From assembly GCA_009733575.1 (NCBI GenBank), contig ML769408.1, positions 62,001 to 126,000 of the forward strand: a stretch of DNA of 64,000 nt, read 5' to 3'. Below, in pieces: positions 1 to 11,629 of the stretch. Within the stretch, counting starts at the first letter, position 1. Every line of letters begins with the position of its first letter. A model generated the notes under the pieces. The model was given only the letters and a program-made list of their open reading frames with translations. It was not told where the DNA came from and did not search any database. The stretch comes from Gymnopus androsaceus JB14 (Eukaryota; Basidiomycota; Agaricomycetes; Agaricales; Omphalotaceae). Made by a program: the position numbers and the translations under genes.

Positions 1-402
1 CTTGCTCTATACCTTTATTTTCCCCCCTCTCCTCCCATAATTCTTTATATTTGGTCCACATGCTTATAATTTCCTTCTAGACTTGGTTCTGTAAGCTTGG
101 AATCCGAGCCCTCTTCTGACGCGTGTCCAAGACTGCGTCGCTGTCAGACCTTTTGGCTATTGTTTTACAGCCGCTCTATACAATGTGAGTGAACTAGAAA
201 TTCTCTAAACTAATATTGACTATATTTCATCCGCCAGATTTTGGTTTTGCTCTGTAGGCTGTGCTTTATAATCGTCCTGGACATCCGGATGCTGATTAGA
301 TACTCATTCAGACTTGAACTTTCGACCAGCGTTCATACCGCAGACTCTCATTTTCATTGCCATAAAAGCTCGGACGAATGTCCTCTACGCTCTAGCCTTA
401 CG
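1..402 (+). promoter_or_regulatory. SNF5 upstream and 5' leader region
   Basis: No coding sequence is evident. The stretch is pyrimidine-rich in places and lies directly before the SNF5 start codon, so it should hold that gene's promoter and leader. An open frame runs back from the SNF5 ATG to about position 241, but its translation lacks the Met/Gly/Asn composition of the protein and starts at a TTG, so I treat it as untranslated. No confident TATA box is seen. Confidence 0.4.
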
Positions 403-3400
403 ATGAACAACAATATGAACAACATGGGCTTGGGTGGGATGGGTATGGGCGGCGGAATGGCTCCAAATATGAGCATGAATGGCGCTATGGGTAATGGCTC
501 TATGGGAGGAATGGGTGGCATAAATCCTATGAATATGGGAATGAACACGATGGGAGGTGGAGGAATGGGTATGAATATGAATATGGGAATGGGAAATATG
601 GGCGCAAACATGGGCTCTTCCAGAGCCGGAGGTGGAATTAATCCTTCCCAGTTGATTGGTATTGGTGGTGGGAACGGTGGAATGGGTATGAGCGGAGCTG
701 GCGGTGGTGGAATGAACCCGATGAATTCCATGAGCGGAATGGGCGGTCTTAATCCAACTCAGCTTCTACAGTCACAGCATCAACTCCAGCAACGTGACCG
801 CGACAACCAGATGCCCATGCAGCAATCTCATCAACGAGGCGGCGGATCAGCTATGGGCATGGGCATGGGTATGGGGGGAGGCGGGTACGTCAACAACATG
901 AACGGTATGGGTGGCATGAATAACATGGGAAACATGGGCATGGGAGGCAACTATGGCTCAATGAACCCTGCGGCCATGTCCTCTTCACCGACCGCTTCTT
1001 CGCCTATTGGTATTGGTATGATGGGCGGTGACGCTAGCCAGAGACCCAACCCGAACATGTCCATGGGCGGTTCAAGTCTTGGTGGAATGGGCGGCATGAT
1101 CAACTCGCAAAACCACCAACAACTTCCGTCCAATCCTATGCAACCTCACCCTTCGTCGCAGAATCCAAATCCTGGCATGTCCATGTCTTCACACAATCCC
1201 AATCCATCCATCCCTCATCCTTCATCCAACTCGACTCACTCCGGTGGAGGTTTCCCTCCTCATGTGCAGCAAATGATGCACGCAATGGGCATTACAGCCG
1301 AGAGATTCCAAGCAATGCCAATGCAGGAGCGTCAAGCCGTTATGAAGCAGATGGCTATAGCTTACAGGAATAACGCCAACAACCACAACAATCCCAACGC
1401 AAACAACATCCCTCAGCCAAATACTGTCTCACCGTCTTCCTCTTCTGGTGGAAATCTTCTATGACCGTGATGTGCATCAGGCGGGGCGGCCGTTCGCTGA
1501 ACAGCCGAGACCTGTAGCGCCGAACATGGATCCTCAGAGACCAGGAAGTTCTACTGGTTTTGCGGGTCTTGGTGGGGATATGGCTATGACCGGCAATATG
1601 GGCGGTATGATGCCTCCTCCTCCACGACCGTCCACTGCGATGAGTAGCAGATCTACATCTGCGATGGGTTAGCATTTTTGTCAGCTCTTTCATCGTTTCA
1701 TCTCACATTATCATATTACAGGTATGCCTTCAAATATGGGCATGAATAATATGGGTGGGATGGGTATGAACAACAGTATGAATGGAATGGGAAACATGTC
1801 GTCTGGAATGGGCGGCTTGGGCAGTAACATGGGCGGGATGGGTAATATGAGTGGTATGGGTATGCCTAACAACATCGGTTCCATGGGGAACAACATAAAC
1901 ATGGCTACTGGTATGGGCTTATCCCGACCTGGTACTTCGATGGGGCGCTCGGCGAATATGGGTGGTGTGAACATGGTACGTCTTTCTTCTGGTTCTCAGC
2001 TTTATTCTCCTTCCCTTCTTTTTTTCCGCGAACGCTTGCGCGTAAGCTGACCCCATCTTTATGGCGTCTTCTCCCGTTTAGAATATGGGCATTGGTATGA
2101 ACTCCGTGACTGGAATGAACCAAATGAATTTGGGGATGGTGAGTAGCGCTACTAACGTTTGTCGCTATACACTTCTTTTTGTTTCACTCTTTTCCGCTAT
2201 ACTATGAAATGAATGCTTACACTCGATACAGCAGGGTATAAACATGCCTCGTCACCCATCAAATCCACCTTCTGGTGCTGTCGGAACCCCAGGTCCAAGC
2301 GGTGGCCCGGGTTCACCTATGCGTCCTCCTAGTCGAGCAATGAGCTCTTCCTCTATTGGAGGAAATGATGGCCCTATGCTTAACGGCTATCCTAACACGC
2401 CGAAACATCCTCAAGGACCCGGGACTCCGCAGATGGGACATTCTCTTCCACAGCAGAATCAACCACAGGGTGGTTTATCCTCGTCATTTCCTCCTACTCC
2501 CCAACATTCACAGCAGTACCCTCAAAATATGCATCAGGGTAGCCCTCCTCCTACGCCTTCTTCCGCTGTTCCCAATTCTCCCAATCTTGGCGGTACGCCT
2601 CATGCTCGACGTGGCTCTCCAATGCCCGGTGGTACTTCTGATCAGTGGTCGCGGAACGCCCAATCCGCTGAAGAGAAAAGCGTCAGGATTGGAGTCTCCA
2701 AAGATGGGTCCACCGAGTGGGATTCCTTTGCATAATAACAACTCTGAGAGACCGGAGCGGCCAAGCTCAGCGATGCAGAATGGCATCGGTAGTGGCAAGA
2801 CTCCGTCGAATAACATGAATGTCGGTATGGGTCTCGCGAGGCCGGGTACAGCTTCAGGCGTTTCGCCGAGCTCTGCCACTGGTGTTACTTCACAACAACG
2901 TGAAACCACTCCTTTTAGCGCAACGATACCTCCTACTGGTTCGGACTCTCTTCCTCTATCGGGCGGCTCTCTTCAGAAGGATGGTGAAAATGCTAGTTCC
3001 ATTAGTACTGGTCCCAGTGACAGTTCATCGAAACTGACCGCTTCAACTGCCGCTAACACCGCCTCTACGGAGACTGGCGCTACCGCCACATCTCAAGCAG
3101 CCGCCGGGCTCATGCCCACCGGTCCTGTAAAAGTAGTTCCGAAGCTCCCTCCTCTCCCTGCAACCGTTGATCTCAATCCCCTCGTCACCGACGTCCAAGT
3201 CGTTCCTGTTGCTGGCTCTGACAAGGCTATTCCTCAACTCACCCTAGAGGAGATTGAGAACATCAAAAGATGGCAAAAGGTTGATTCTGCGCATGAGGAG
3301 GTGCGTAAGGCCATGCGGGCAAGGATGGAACTAGAGTTGAAAGGAGACGTTAGAGTGCCGCGAGATTTTTTGGCGCTATTGGACGCCGGGGAATTCGGAA

Positions 3401-6363
3401 ACATAGGTGGAAAGGCAGGCGTTTTTGGCAACACTAGCATCAAGTGGTGGGAAAAAGGCGCAATTAGCGTGAATCCTGGTGCTAGGTTCAGACGAGGAAG
3501 AGAGAGCGGCTTTGATATCAGGTATCCAGGCAAGAGAAGAGACCACCATGGGCGGAATAAAAAGGCAATCAAAAGGGAGGGGTTCAGATTGTGAGTTTTT
3601 CATCTTAACGTCGTCGTATGGTCACTAAACGAAGGCACTGTTTTTTTAGGCCTCGTCGCTTGAATCCCGAACAAGCCAATCGGCCGGAACAACTTGTGCC
3701 TATTCGTCTTGAGTTTGATGTCGACCATCACAAATACCGCGACACCTTCGTATGGAACTTGAATGGTGTGTTTTTATTCCCCGCTATCTCTCGTCTTGTT
3801 TTGTAGCTCTAAAATCAATCCTTGATAGATCCCGTGGTTACACCGGAACTTTTCGCACAAACGGTCGTAGAGGATTACCAGCTTGCGCCTTCCTATCATT
3901 CTACCATTGTCAAAAGTATTCAAGAGCAAGTGAGCGACTATAAAGCTCACTGTGCTTTGTATGATGGCGAGAGCGGCGAGTATCTAGGCGACGATAATGA
4001 TCCTTCTGTGACCGAGAGGGGTGTTCTAGGCGAAAAAGATGCAATGTGGTGGGAGAGCTGGAGAAAGCGCCTGAGGACTGAATATGGCTTTGTCAAAACC
4101 GGGAAAGCCGCAGGAACAGCTAGACGAAAGCGTAAGGTCAACGGCGTCAAGGAGGAGCCTGCAGAGGATGCTGATATCGAAGACGCTACTGAAGCTGAAT
4201 CTCTCCTTGATGAAAGGTCGATGGCGGTAGACGAGTTCAAAATGGACGAACGCAAGATGACCGAGGACATGAGGATTATAATCAAGGTGGGTGTTCTACT
4301 AAATTCTGCACTGGTCTTTTATATGTTTCCAATATTGCGGCGATGCTGACTCGTCTGTCCGTTTCTAGCTTGACATCATTGTTGGATCAGTGAAGTTGGA
4401 CGATCAGTTCGAATGGGATCTCGACAACGTCAATGCGTCACCAGAGCAGTTTGCTGAAATTTACACCCAGGACCTAGGTTTGGGTGGGGAGTTCCGGTAA
4501 GGTCTACGTTCAGAAGCCTGGAAAACAATACTGATAGACTGTATAGAACCGCTATTGCTCACGCCATCAGGGAGCAAGCTCAAACATATCAAAAGTCGTT
4601 GTTCCTGGTTGGGCGCCCGTCCGATGGATCTTCCATTCAAGACGAAGATTTACGTTCCGCGTTCCTTCCTAGTCTTTCTGAGGGTGCGCGCGCCATGGAC
4701 CAGGTTCAATCATTTACTCCACTTCTCAATTACCTCAGCGATGGTGAGATCGAGAGAAACGAGAAGGAGCGCGATAAAGACATGACCAGAAGACGGAAGA
4801 GAAACACAAGAGGACGGAGAGGTGTCACTTTACCTGATCGAGAACCTATCAGGACATATCGTACACCTGCCATCGGCTTCCCCGAACTGGATGCCGCCAC
4901 CCTCGCTCTCGCTGCTGCTGCAAATGCTCCGGTATCGCGTAGAGCTGCTGCTGCTGCTGCCTCGCTCACCATCGCAAATATGGTTGCGTCGGAGAATGGT
5001 ACACCACTTACACCACTGACCCTTCCCACCGCACCCCAGCCAACTGTGGCGTTGGTTGTGAAGGAGAAGAAGGTGAAGGGTTTGTTCAAAACGCCACCTA
5101 TCCCTCCGTCGGTTATACGCCCTCGCGCCAAAGTCAACGCTCCCACGCCCTCTACAGCAGCTGATATATCAAGCGCCCCATCGGAAAATGATGCTCTTCC
5201 TTCATTTAGTGCGCCTGACAATAGGCTACTGAGGCCTCTTTCAACGAGGAGAGCAAAGGATCTCGAGCGAGAAGCAAAGGAAAAAGAGCAGCTTGAATTG
5301 CAACATCCCAACTACATTGAGGGCGTTTGGCACTGCTCCAATTGTGGATGTCCTGAAAGCATTGCAGTAGGACGCCGTAAAGGGCCGTTGGGTGATAAAT
5401 CACAATGCGGTGAATGTGGTGAGTATTGTTGCATATTATGGGATTCAGAAATTCATTGATTTTTTCTTCAGGCAAATACTGGCATAGACACCGACGGACT
5501 CGTCCCTGTAGCTATACTGTTGACTCTGACTACCACAACGAAAGGAAGCGCGAAGCCGAGTTAGCCGTGACAGAGATGGCAAAGAACGAGACGTCCAAAA
5601 CAAGCCCGAAGAAAAAAGGAACTGCAGCTGCCTTGCGAGCTCAAAGTAGTACTGTTCCGTCAACACCTGCAGACGACTCATCTGCACCACCAACACCTGT
5701 TCCGGCCCCTCGGAGGAAAGAGGGTTCAGAGGCTCCTTCAAAGCAATCTCCGCCGCCGCCCTCCCGTCGCGCCGTTCCGGAAGAGGACCGAGCGGTGTCT
5801 CCGATATCCTCAGCTTCTAGTGTCTCTGAACCACCTCTTTCTCAGCGGGTCAAATTGACGAACGGGACGGCGGAAGCTCCTCGTTCTAGTTCTTCTTCGC
5901 CACAAGATTCCAAGTCGGCAGACACGAAGGACTCTAACCCTAAAAATGTGCCATCGACGTCTACCCCTCCCCGGTCCACCGCTCAAAGTCCTCCCACATC
6001 ACCGTCAAAATGGGTACGTTGATTTTTAAGCCTCGAGGAATCGTTGGTCTTATATTCGTTCTTCTAAAGCCCCCTTCATGGCTGACGACCGCCATGCATA
6101 GCACACAAACGAAATACCCTCACGACAAATTCGAGGTCGTGTTGCGGAAAGTCGGTGATGCTGGTTCTGCGGAATGGCGTATAAAGTGTGTAGACTGTCC
6201 TGGAAAGGTGAGTATTTTATTGCATTTGTGATACCTGTTCCGTCTAACTGGCTTTCTTCGTTAGCTGTACAAACCTGGTCCAGGCGAGGCTTTGTCGAAT
6301 TTCGAAGTTCATCTAAAGAATAGGCAACATCGTCAACGTGTAGATGAGCGCGTTGCCAAATGA
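403..6363 (+). CDS. snf5: SNF5-family subunit of the SWI/SNF chromatin remodelling complex with GATA-like zinc finger
   Basis: Core subunit of the nuclear SWI/SNF (BAF) remodeller, which contacts the nucleosome acidic patch. The first approximately 2.5 kb encodes a Met/Gly/Asn-rich disordered region. The SNF5 domain lies at about 3650-4680 and contains the usual two repeats, recognisable by LVPIRLEFDVD and KLDIIVGSVKLDDQFEWDL. An Ala-rich segment follows. Exons at 5330-5510 encode a C-x2-C-x17-C-x2-C finger (CSNCGC ... CGECGKYWHRHRR), as in basidiomycete and other fungal SNF5 proteins. The final exons encode a Ser/Pro-rich tail and a conserved end with KCVDCPGK. The start is the ATG of MNNNMNNMG. 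Introns include 1673-1721, 1976-2080, 3592-3649 and 5418-5471. Near 1447 and 2645 the coding frame shifts by one base without a credible intron; these are likely sequence errors. A decayed copy of part of the N-terminal region lies near 21.9 kb. Confidence 0.93.
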
Positions 6364-6613
6364 TATTCCTGATACCCAATTTTGCTTACTACATTTTACA
6401 CAACGACTCTCACATTCTATCTTTTCCCTTTCTTCGTGTTGTCCTTGCCCGAGTTCCGCTATATCACAGTGTGTATTGTTATGTTAGTTATAGTGTTTCG
6501 AGTATGTAATTATGGCCGGCATCCTGCATAATTGGATTTTATTTCACTTGATGTAGAAAGATTGAGGGAATGAACGTTGAACAGTGACGACAGAGGAGCG
6601 TAGGCGCTCGTCC

Positions 6614-7671
6614 ATGCAAACTTGGTCCAAAACCACCTCCACCGTACTTTCTCTGTGCAAAGCAGCAAGGAAGCCGCACTTGTCTCATGCTTCAATAACA
6701 ACCTCTTCACAATCAGTGGCACGGAGCCTGCATCGCGACATTCAGTTCCGAGCTTCCGTTGGAAGAAACTTGTCCAAAACAACTACCCGGAATAGATATG
6801 ATATTCTGAAGATTTCTTACTCTTACTCTTCGCTTGCTTCCTCGACGACGAAAGTGGAACTGGAAACAGAGTTAGCCCCGGGTACATTCTCCGACCCTAC
6901 GCGAGCGGGACTCTTCTACCACTATTTAGCACCCCCTACACCTGTATCGCCCGCCGTCCCAGTGTACGCGTTGTCTTTTTTGCCCTCTCCGCCATCTTCA
7001 GCAGATTCAAATACAATCATTGGGTGGTTACCTGCTGGAACGGATAGCAATGGGGAGGAAGGAGCAGGGCTGAATGACTTTAAAGAGAATCGTGAGTTAT
7101 TGTCGGATATTCCATTGCGTCTGGACATAAATTCATGATCAAGTGGCGAATCTACTCTAGCAAAGTTCCGTCAACTTCTCCACGAGGTAATACAAAGCGG
7201 ATTAAAAGCAGATGTCGACGACATTCAAAGAAATGGTGCCCTACAAGTACAACAAGGATGGATGCACATACACGGTATACTACCTTTCAAATTTATGTTC
7301 GCTCACCGCTAAGAATAATAATCTCAGACGAGCGCAATATACCAGCACTGGGGCGAATCGGCGATCCCGACGACATTATTGCCTCTGTTTTAGTTGAAGA
7401 TGGGAAGGTGCGTGTTTCCATCGCTATCCACTTATTATTTTTCTTATCTTTCTATATCTATCTATGCTCTGCGTTATTTAATTTACTGTGGTGCATTGCA
7501 CAGATCAAGTCGGAAACATATCAACCGATGCCAGCCTACCGCCTTTGCACATCGGACGGTTTAATTCAGTTAACGGAGGGCCTTTCAACATATCTACAAA
7601 AGATTCTTGTGGAAACGAGTCAAGGTGGAAAGAAGAGAGCCTTAGCAGTATACTTGCACTTGTTTGTTTGA
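6614..7671 (+). CDS. conserved hypothetical protein, possibly mitochondrial
   Basis: I do not recognise a named family. The first approximately 60 residues after MQTWSKTT are rich in Arg, Ser and Thr with almost no acidic residues, resembling a mitochondrial presequence. A Pro/Ser-rich middle section contains GLFYHYLAPPTPVSP. The 3' exons carry the best-conserved-looking block: SGESTLAKFRQLLHEV, DERNIPALGRIGDPDDIIA and SETYQPMPAYRLCTSDG. Introns are clear at about 7276-7325 and 7409-7501. The junction near 7085-7137 does not join in frame with canonical splice sites, so either the intron is unusual or one base is wrong there. The stop is only about 80 bp from the convergent oxygenase gene. 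Function is unknown. Confidence 0.6.
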
Positions 7672-7752
7672 AGTAGCTGTAGGACTTAAACTAGAAACGA
7701 GAGACTAAAATACACTGTAGGTAGCCAGTATTTGGCTCCACGAAAATGATCT

Positions 7753-9323
7753 TTAATTGTAGTGCTTCACAACAACACCATTGATCACCTCTTCCTCGAT
7801 CTTCTCGCTCGATTTCGATAGCGCAGTCTGTCCATAGGCCGAAGTACGGGCCTTGCGCCATTGCACCATAAGTGGCGCATCCTCGTCTTTCTCAAAACGT
7901 CGCTTGATACCTACGCGTTGCAAAAGCGGGCTTGCGACAAGAGGAGCGAGCTTCACATCATCGTTAGCCAGGCAGAAGTAGAAAATTCCCAAGCGGGTGT
8001 AGTGGCGTTGGTCAGGGGGTGGCTGGATCACTCTGTGTAATATTAGGCCTATCCCCAGGCCGTACGAAGAAGAGGTGACTGACCTATGGATTGTCGCGCG
8101 ATAAAAGCCTCCGGAGAGAAATTCCATTGCGTCTCCCGCGTTGATCACCTGTACGGTTTGAGCAGCTATGTACTTGCACGAACTTGCAAAAACTCACGAT
8201 AGCATTATCAATGTGTTTGATCCATTTCCATGTACCATCTTGAGCTAGGATCTGTAGGGCAGCAACTGGCTGGCTATACAAAATCGAAATAGAGCCAAAG
8301 TCTGGAACATAATTGGCACAAGAGAGTCATCAGTGAAAGCAGACCAACCAGTATGACCCTTTAACCAAACGTTCTTGGTCTTCTGTTCATCCTCTTCGCT
8401 TCGTGGATAATATTTCATAAATCGAACTGAGAAGCAAGAAAAGTTGGTGTGTTGTCTTATAAGAATGGTCGGAGTTTACCGTATGTTTCCGACTCCGCGT
8501 CCCATTCGTGCATATTGACGAGAGTATCCTCAGGAAGCTCTAATCCTAGAGCCATAAGTCTACGAGGGAATTGTAAGTGCTGGCTCGACTGAAGTGCAAT
8601 CAGCTCAACAATCACCTCAAGATAGGGCTAAGAACATTCATATGTGTATGATGCGCAAATTGGCTTATTTCAGGGAGCAGAGGTCGAATTGCTTCTGGAT
8701 GAGCGCGTTTGTTAACATCATGATTGACTAGGACAAAGGTCGGCCTATGAAAATCTGAATTGAATTGAAGGAAAGCGGACTGTTGTAGTTCTCAATCTGA
8801 TCGCGTACGCCGCCGTCGATGTGCTAATTGAAGTGTAAGTAGAAAACATTATATCTCAATACTCGGACATACATACCCAATACTGGCGCAGCTTGTACCC
8901 TTGGTAAGACCCCGTCTGCTTCGTCGGCGCCACGTATTTCTCCTTCTCCTCATCACTAACCTGTGAGAATGGGACGTCTGCAATATCAAACATGCGCTCC
9001 ATCTGGAAGTGTGTGAGAATGCTTGGAATTTGAGAACATTTTGAACCAGTATTACTTGCGCCTTTGAGTAACCATGTCCTACAACATAGAAGAATCCTTT
9101 GCTCAACATTGCCTCTCGCAATTGCGATACCAGCTGCGATTTTCCTTCTGGACTGGTGGATTTGCTGAGGTCGATGATAGCTAGATCAGCATAATCAACT
9201 AACAAGTCGTATTAGACTGAGATCGGAATGTAACTGAATATGATAAACCTGAGACGTACGAGCTTCGTTGGTGACTGGCGCCGGTTCATAGTGAGGAATC
9301 TGCGGGACTGTGAGGCTGGGCAT
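7753..9323 (-). CDS. 2-oxoglutarate/Fe(II)-dependent dioxygenase (isopenicillin N synthase-like), copy A
   Basis: Predicted cytosolic non-haem iron oxygenase of the IPNS/flavonol synthase type; the substrate is unknown. It starts MPSLTVPQIPHYEPAPVTNEA, followed by the N-terminal DIOX_N block (YADLAIIDLSKS ... GFFYVVGHGY). The 2OG-Fe domain shows the iron-binding HTD across a splice site (GHTDFGSISILYSQP) and the distal histidine in HRVIQPPPDQ. The usual R-x-S 2OG-binding motif appears as R-L-G (TRLGIFYF), as it does in the two sibling genes. The gene is split by about eight short introns. It is closely related along its whole length to copy C at 36.2-37.9 kb, sharing VINAGDAMEFL, LLQRVG, QWRK and the VVKHYN-type C-terminus. 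Specificity cannot be inferred. Confidence 0.88.
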
Positions 9324-9872
9324 ATTTCTGGATTCAACTTGAGAAAGCGGTAGAAGAGAGGCCCGACTCCACGGTTTCGACCCAGTACTTATACAGCAGT
9401 GAGAACGGATTGCAGAATCTTTTTGATATATGACGCCACTTCGAGTCCCACTTCAGACTGCTCCTGTTCCATGTCAATTTGCAGTATGATCGTGGTCATA
9501 AGGTAGACAGGGAGGAGTCGCAAATCGCTCGAGCGACGAGCAAAAGATGGGACATAATTTAGCGCCCTTCGCGGTCACATTTCTTCCTATTTCAACTTCT
9601 CGTGACGCCAGAGTCCTCTACGTAGACCGTTAGACTCTGAGTTGATTCTTGAGAGACCTGACAGTGAGGCATTCCGTTTAGTGTTTCGCGGGTCAGGTTT
9701 CGCTCATTCCTTTACTTAGCTGTTTACCGCGATCGTATCTTCCTTTCGCACTAATAAGGATACCCTCTAATATGTACATTATTTTAGGCATAACATTTTT
9801 GTAGGTAAATCCCCGTAGCATAAATACATGGTTGAGCCAGCTCGTGATTAAGACGCTAAACATCCACAATAT
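9324..9872. other. intergenic region, no gene seen
   Basis: This stretch lies upstream of oxygenase A and downstream of the small acidic gene, so it should hold the promoter of oxygenase A. No open frame, RNA gene or strong repeat is evident. Confidence 0.5.
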
Positions 9873-10290
9873 TTAGTGAACAAGCCCTTCAGTAAATACG
9901 TTAGTAGTGATTTACAAAGACGCAAAATACTTAGCCACTTACTTTGGCTTCATCTTCGACATCCTGAAGCTTCTGCTCAGGATCATCGGTCACATAGTCT
10001 ACTGTTTTATCTGCAGCGTCCTCAGCGGTTTTGTCAATAAATTTTTCGGTTGCCATCCTCGCCAAGGATGGTTTTTCGTGCTCTTCAGAGCCAGAGCCAG
10101 AGTGAGCATTGTGGGTCGCTTTTAGGGCAAGATATTGGCAAAATGGTAAATTTTGAGAAATTTAACATACAGGTCATCGGTGGTTTTGCAGCAGGCTGAG
10201 ATTGTGGCTTTGACTGACCTCCTGATTCACCTGAAGATAGACGTTAGCCAAGCCTTTCTTTTCAAAATTGAGAGACTGACCTGAAGACAT
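9873..10290 (-). CDS. small hydrophilic acidic protein, unknown function
   Basis: This gene is too fragmented for simple ORF detection. It reads as four exons on the minus strand: MSSG, then ESGGQSKPQSQPAAKPPMT, then a 55-residue exon containing EEHEKPSLARMATEKFID, then GLVH and stop. Splice sites are canonical, including a CTAAC branch sequence upstream of the last acceptor, and all phases join. The product is about 85 residues with a Gln/Ser/Pro-rich start and an acidic, probably helical second half (TAEDAADKTVDYVTDDPEQK). It has no signal peptide or membrane segment. I know no family for it. The consistent phases argue that it is real. A plus-strand frame at 9907-10125 is its antisense shadow. 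Confidence 0.55.
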
Positions 10291-11629
10291 TTTAGGTATA
10301 CGAAGAAAGGCTCGTGCTAGGCTGGGGAAGTCAAAATCTAGATGGGGAACAGTTCTATGAGCTGGTGTTTCTTATACACGTCCCATCCTGAATACCGAGA
10401 ACGTCGGTGAGAACGACAGAAGATGCAGGAGTACGAGCTAATGATTTATCAATCCAATCTCAATGGGGCGCGCAATGTCGAGCTGTCGATTGAAAGCTGA
10501 TAACATGACTGTTGGATAGCTGACGTCGACAATGAATGTTAGAAAATCATTAAGAGCACTTACCAGTGTGCAGAGAAAGTGGCCAGGAATAGAACAAGTC
10601 TGGCTGATATCTCGTGCATAAATCAACCTGTCAAAGCATCCTGGATACTACCTGATACTCTTCAACATGATAGATAGATATTATACCAGACTATGCACTT
10701 CAACACAGGCCCTCAAGATAATGCTTGTCAAGAAAACATCAGATATCAGCCAGATATGAAGTGTGACTATAGAAAACTCAAAGTCCTCGGCGACCTGCTG
10801 GCGCCTGAATTGAGAGAGGAAGGAAAAGGGTACTTATTTTGCACTGACCGTAATCCGGAAGACCCAAATTTCCCAAACCATCTGCCTTTTGAAACGGTGG
10901 CGATTGACACGATCAACAAGATTTGAATAAACGCTGCGTAGTCTAGGTCGGTGTACCATTGAACTTGAAGGAACACTATGGGGTCCAAGCGTTGACCACT
11001 TGTGTTTTCAACCGGATACTGGTATACGCGATAAATAATTCAGGGATGACTTCGAGGCCTGATACTGTAAGCACTAAGCAGGTTATCGATGGATGGGAAC
11101 CCAAGACTTGCTATTACTGGAGAGTCCACTCTCAGAGTTGACTTTAGGCTGGATCTATGGGGAGCTGCCAAGGCAACGATCCTGCATTGACCGCAGTCAA
11201 GAGCTTACTGAATGACTCGATATGAAAAGCCTTCACCGTGACTTGGCGACCAAGTAATGTTTGAAGCTTTAGAGGTTGGAATCAATCGAGAACGGTAGTC
11301 GGAAAAAGAAAAGAAAAAAGAAACAGCAAGGAGGTGAATTTTGAAGAGGCTATAAGAACGACGGTTGAACGAACTGCCGGGCCCGGCGGTTTGAGGAGAA
11401 GCGAAGAACTGCGCTCGAGAAAATCACGTAAACGTGTAATCAGAATCTCACACATTTGCGCCTTCTTCATGACCGGATGCTCTTTAACTACATTCCCTAC
11501 ACTCTCTACACTCCCCTCGAAATTCGCCTAACCGTGGTTGATTAATATCCTGCAAATTTCAAGTAAACGACTTCTGATCATCCCGTATTTTTCAACCCGG
11601 AACTACGCTTCCGAGGACATTGTATCCGA
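10291..11629. other. intergenic region with unsupported short frames
   Basis: It contains an open frame at 10693-10926 (77 codons, LREEGKGYLFCTDRNPEDPN) with no recognisable family, no spliceable neighbours and no codon pattern that convinces me. The remainder should hold the promoters of the small minus-strand gene and of the Zn2Cys6 gene. No RNA gene is seen. Confidence 0.4.

Noticed and set aside
354..1133. Minus-strand Pro/Ile-rich frames opposite SNF5
   Set aside because: They mirror the Met/Gly repeats of the sense strand; composition is a pure shadow with no introns or domains.
9907..10125. Plus-strand 72-codon frame with a hydrophobic start
   Set aside because: It is antisense to the spliced acidic small gene, which explains the sequence better.
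10693..10926. 77-codon plus-strand frame (GKGYLFCTDRNPEDPN)
   Set aside because: No family, no spliceable flanking exons and no conserved-looking context; kept only as part of the intergenic note.
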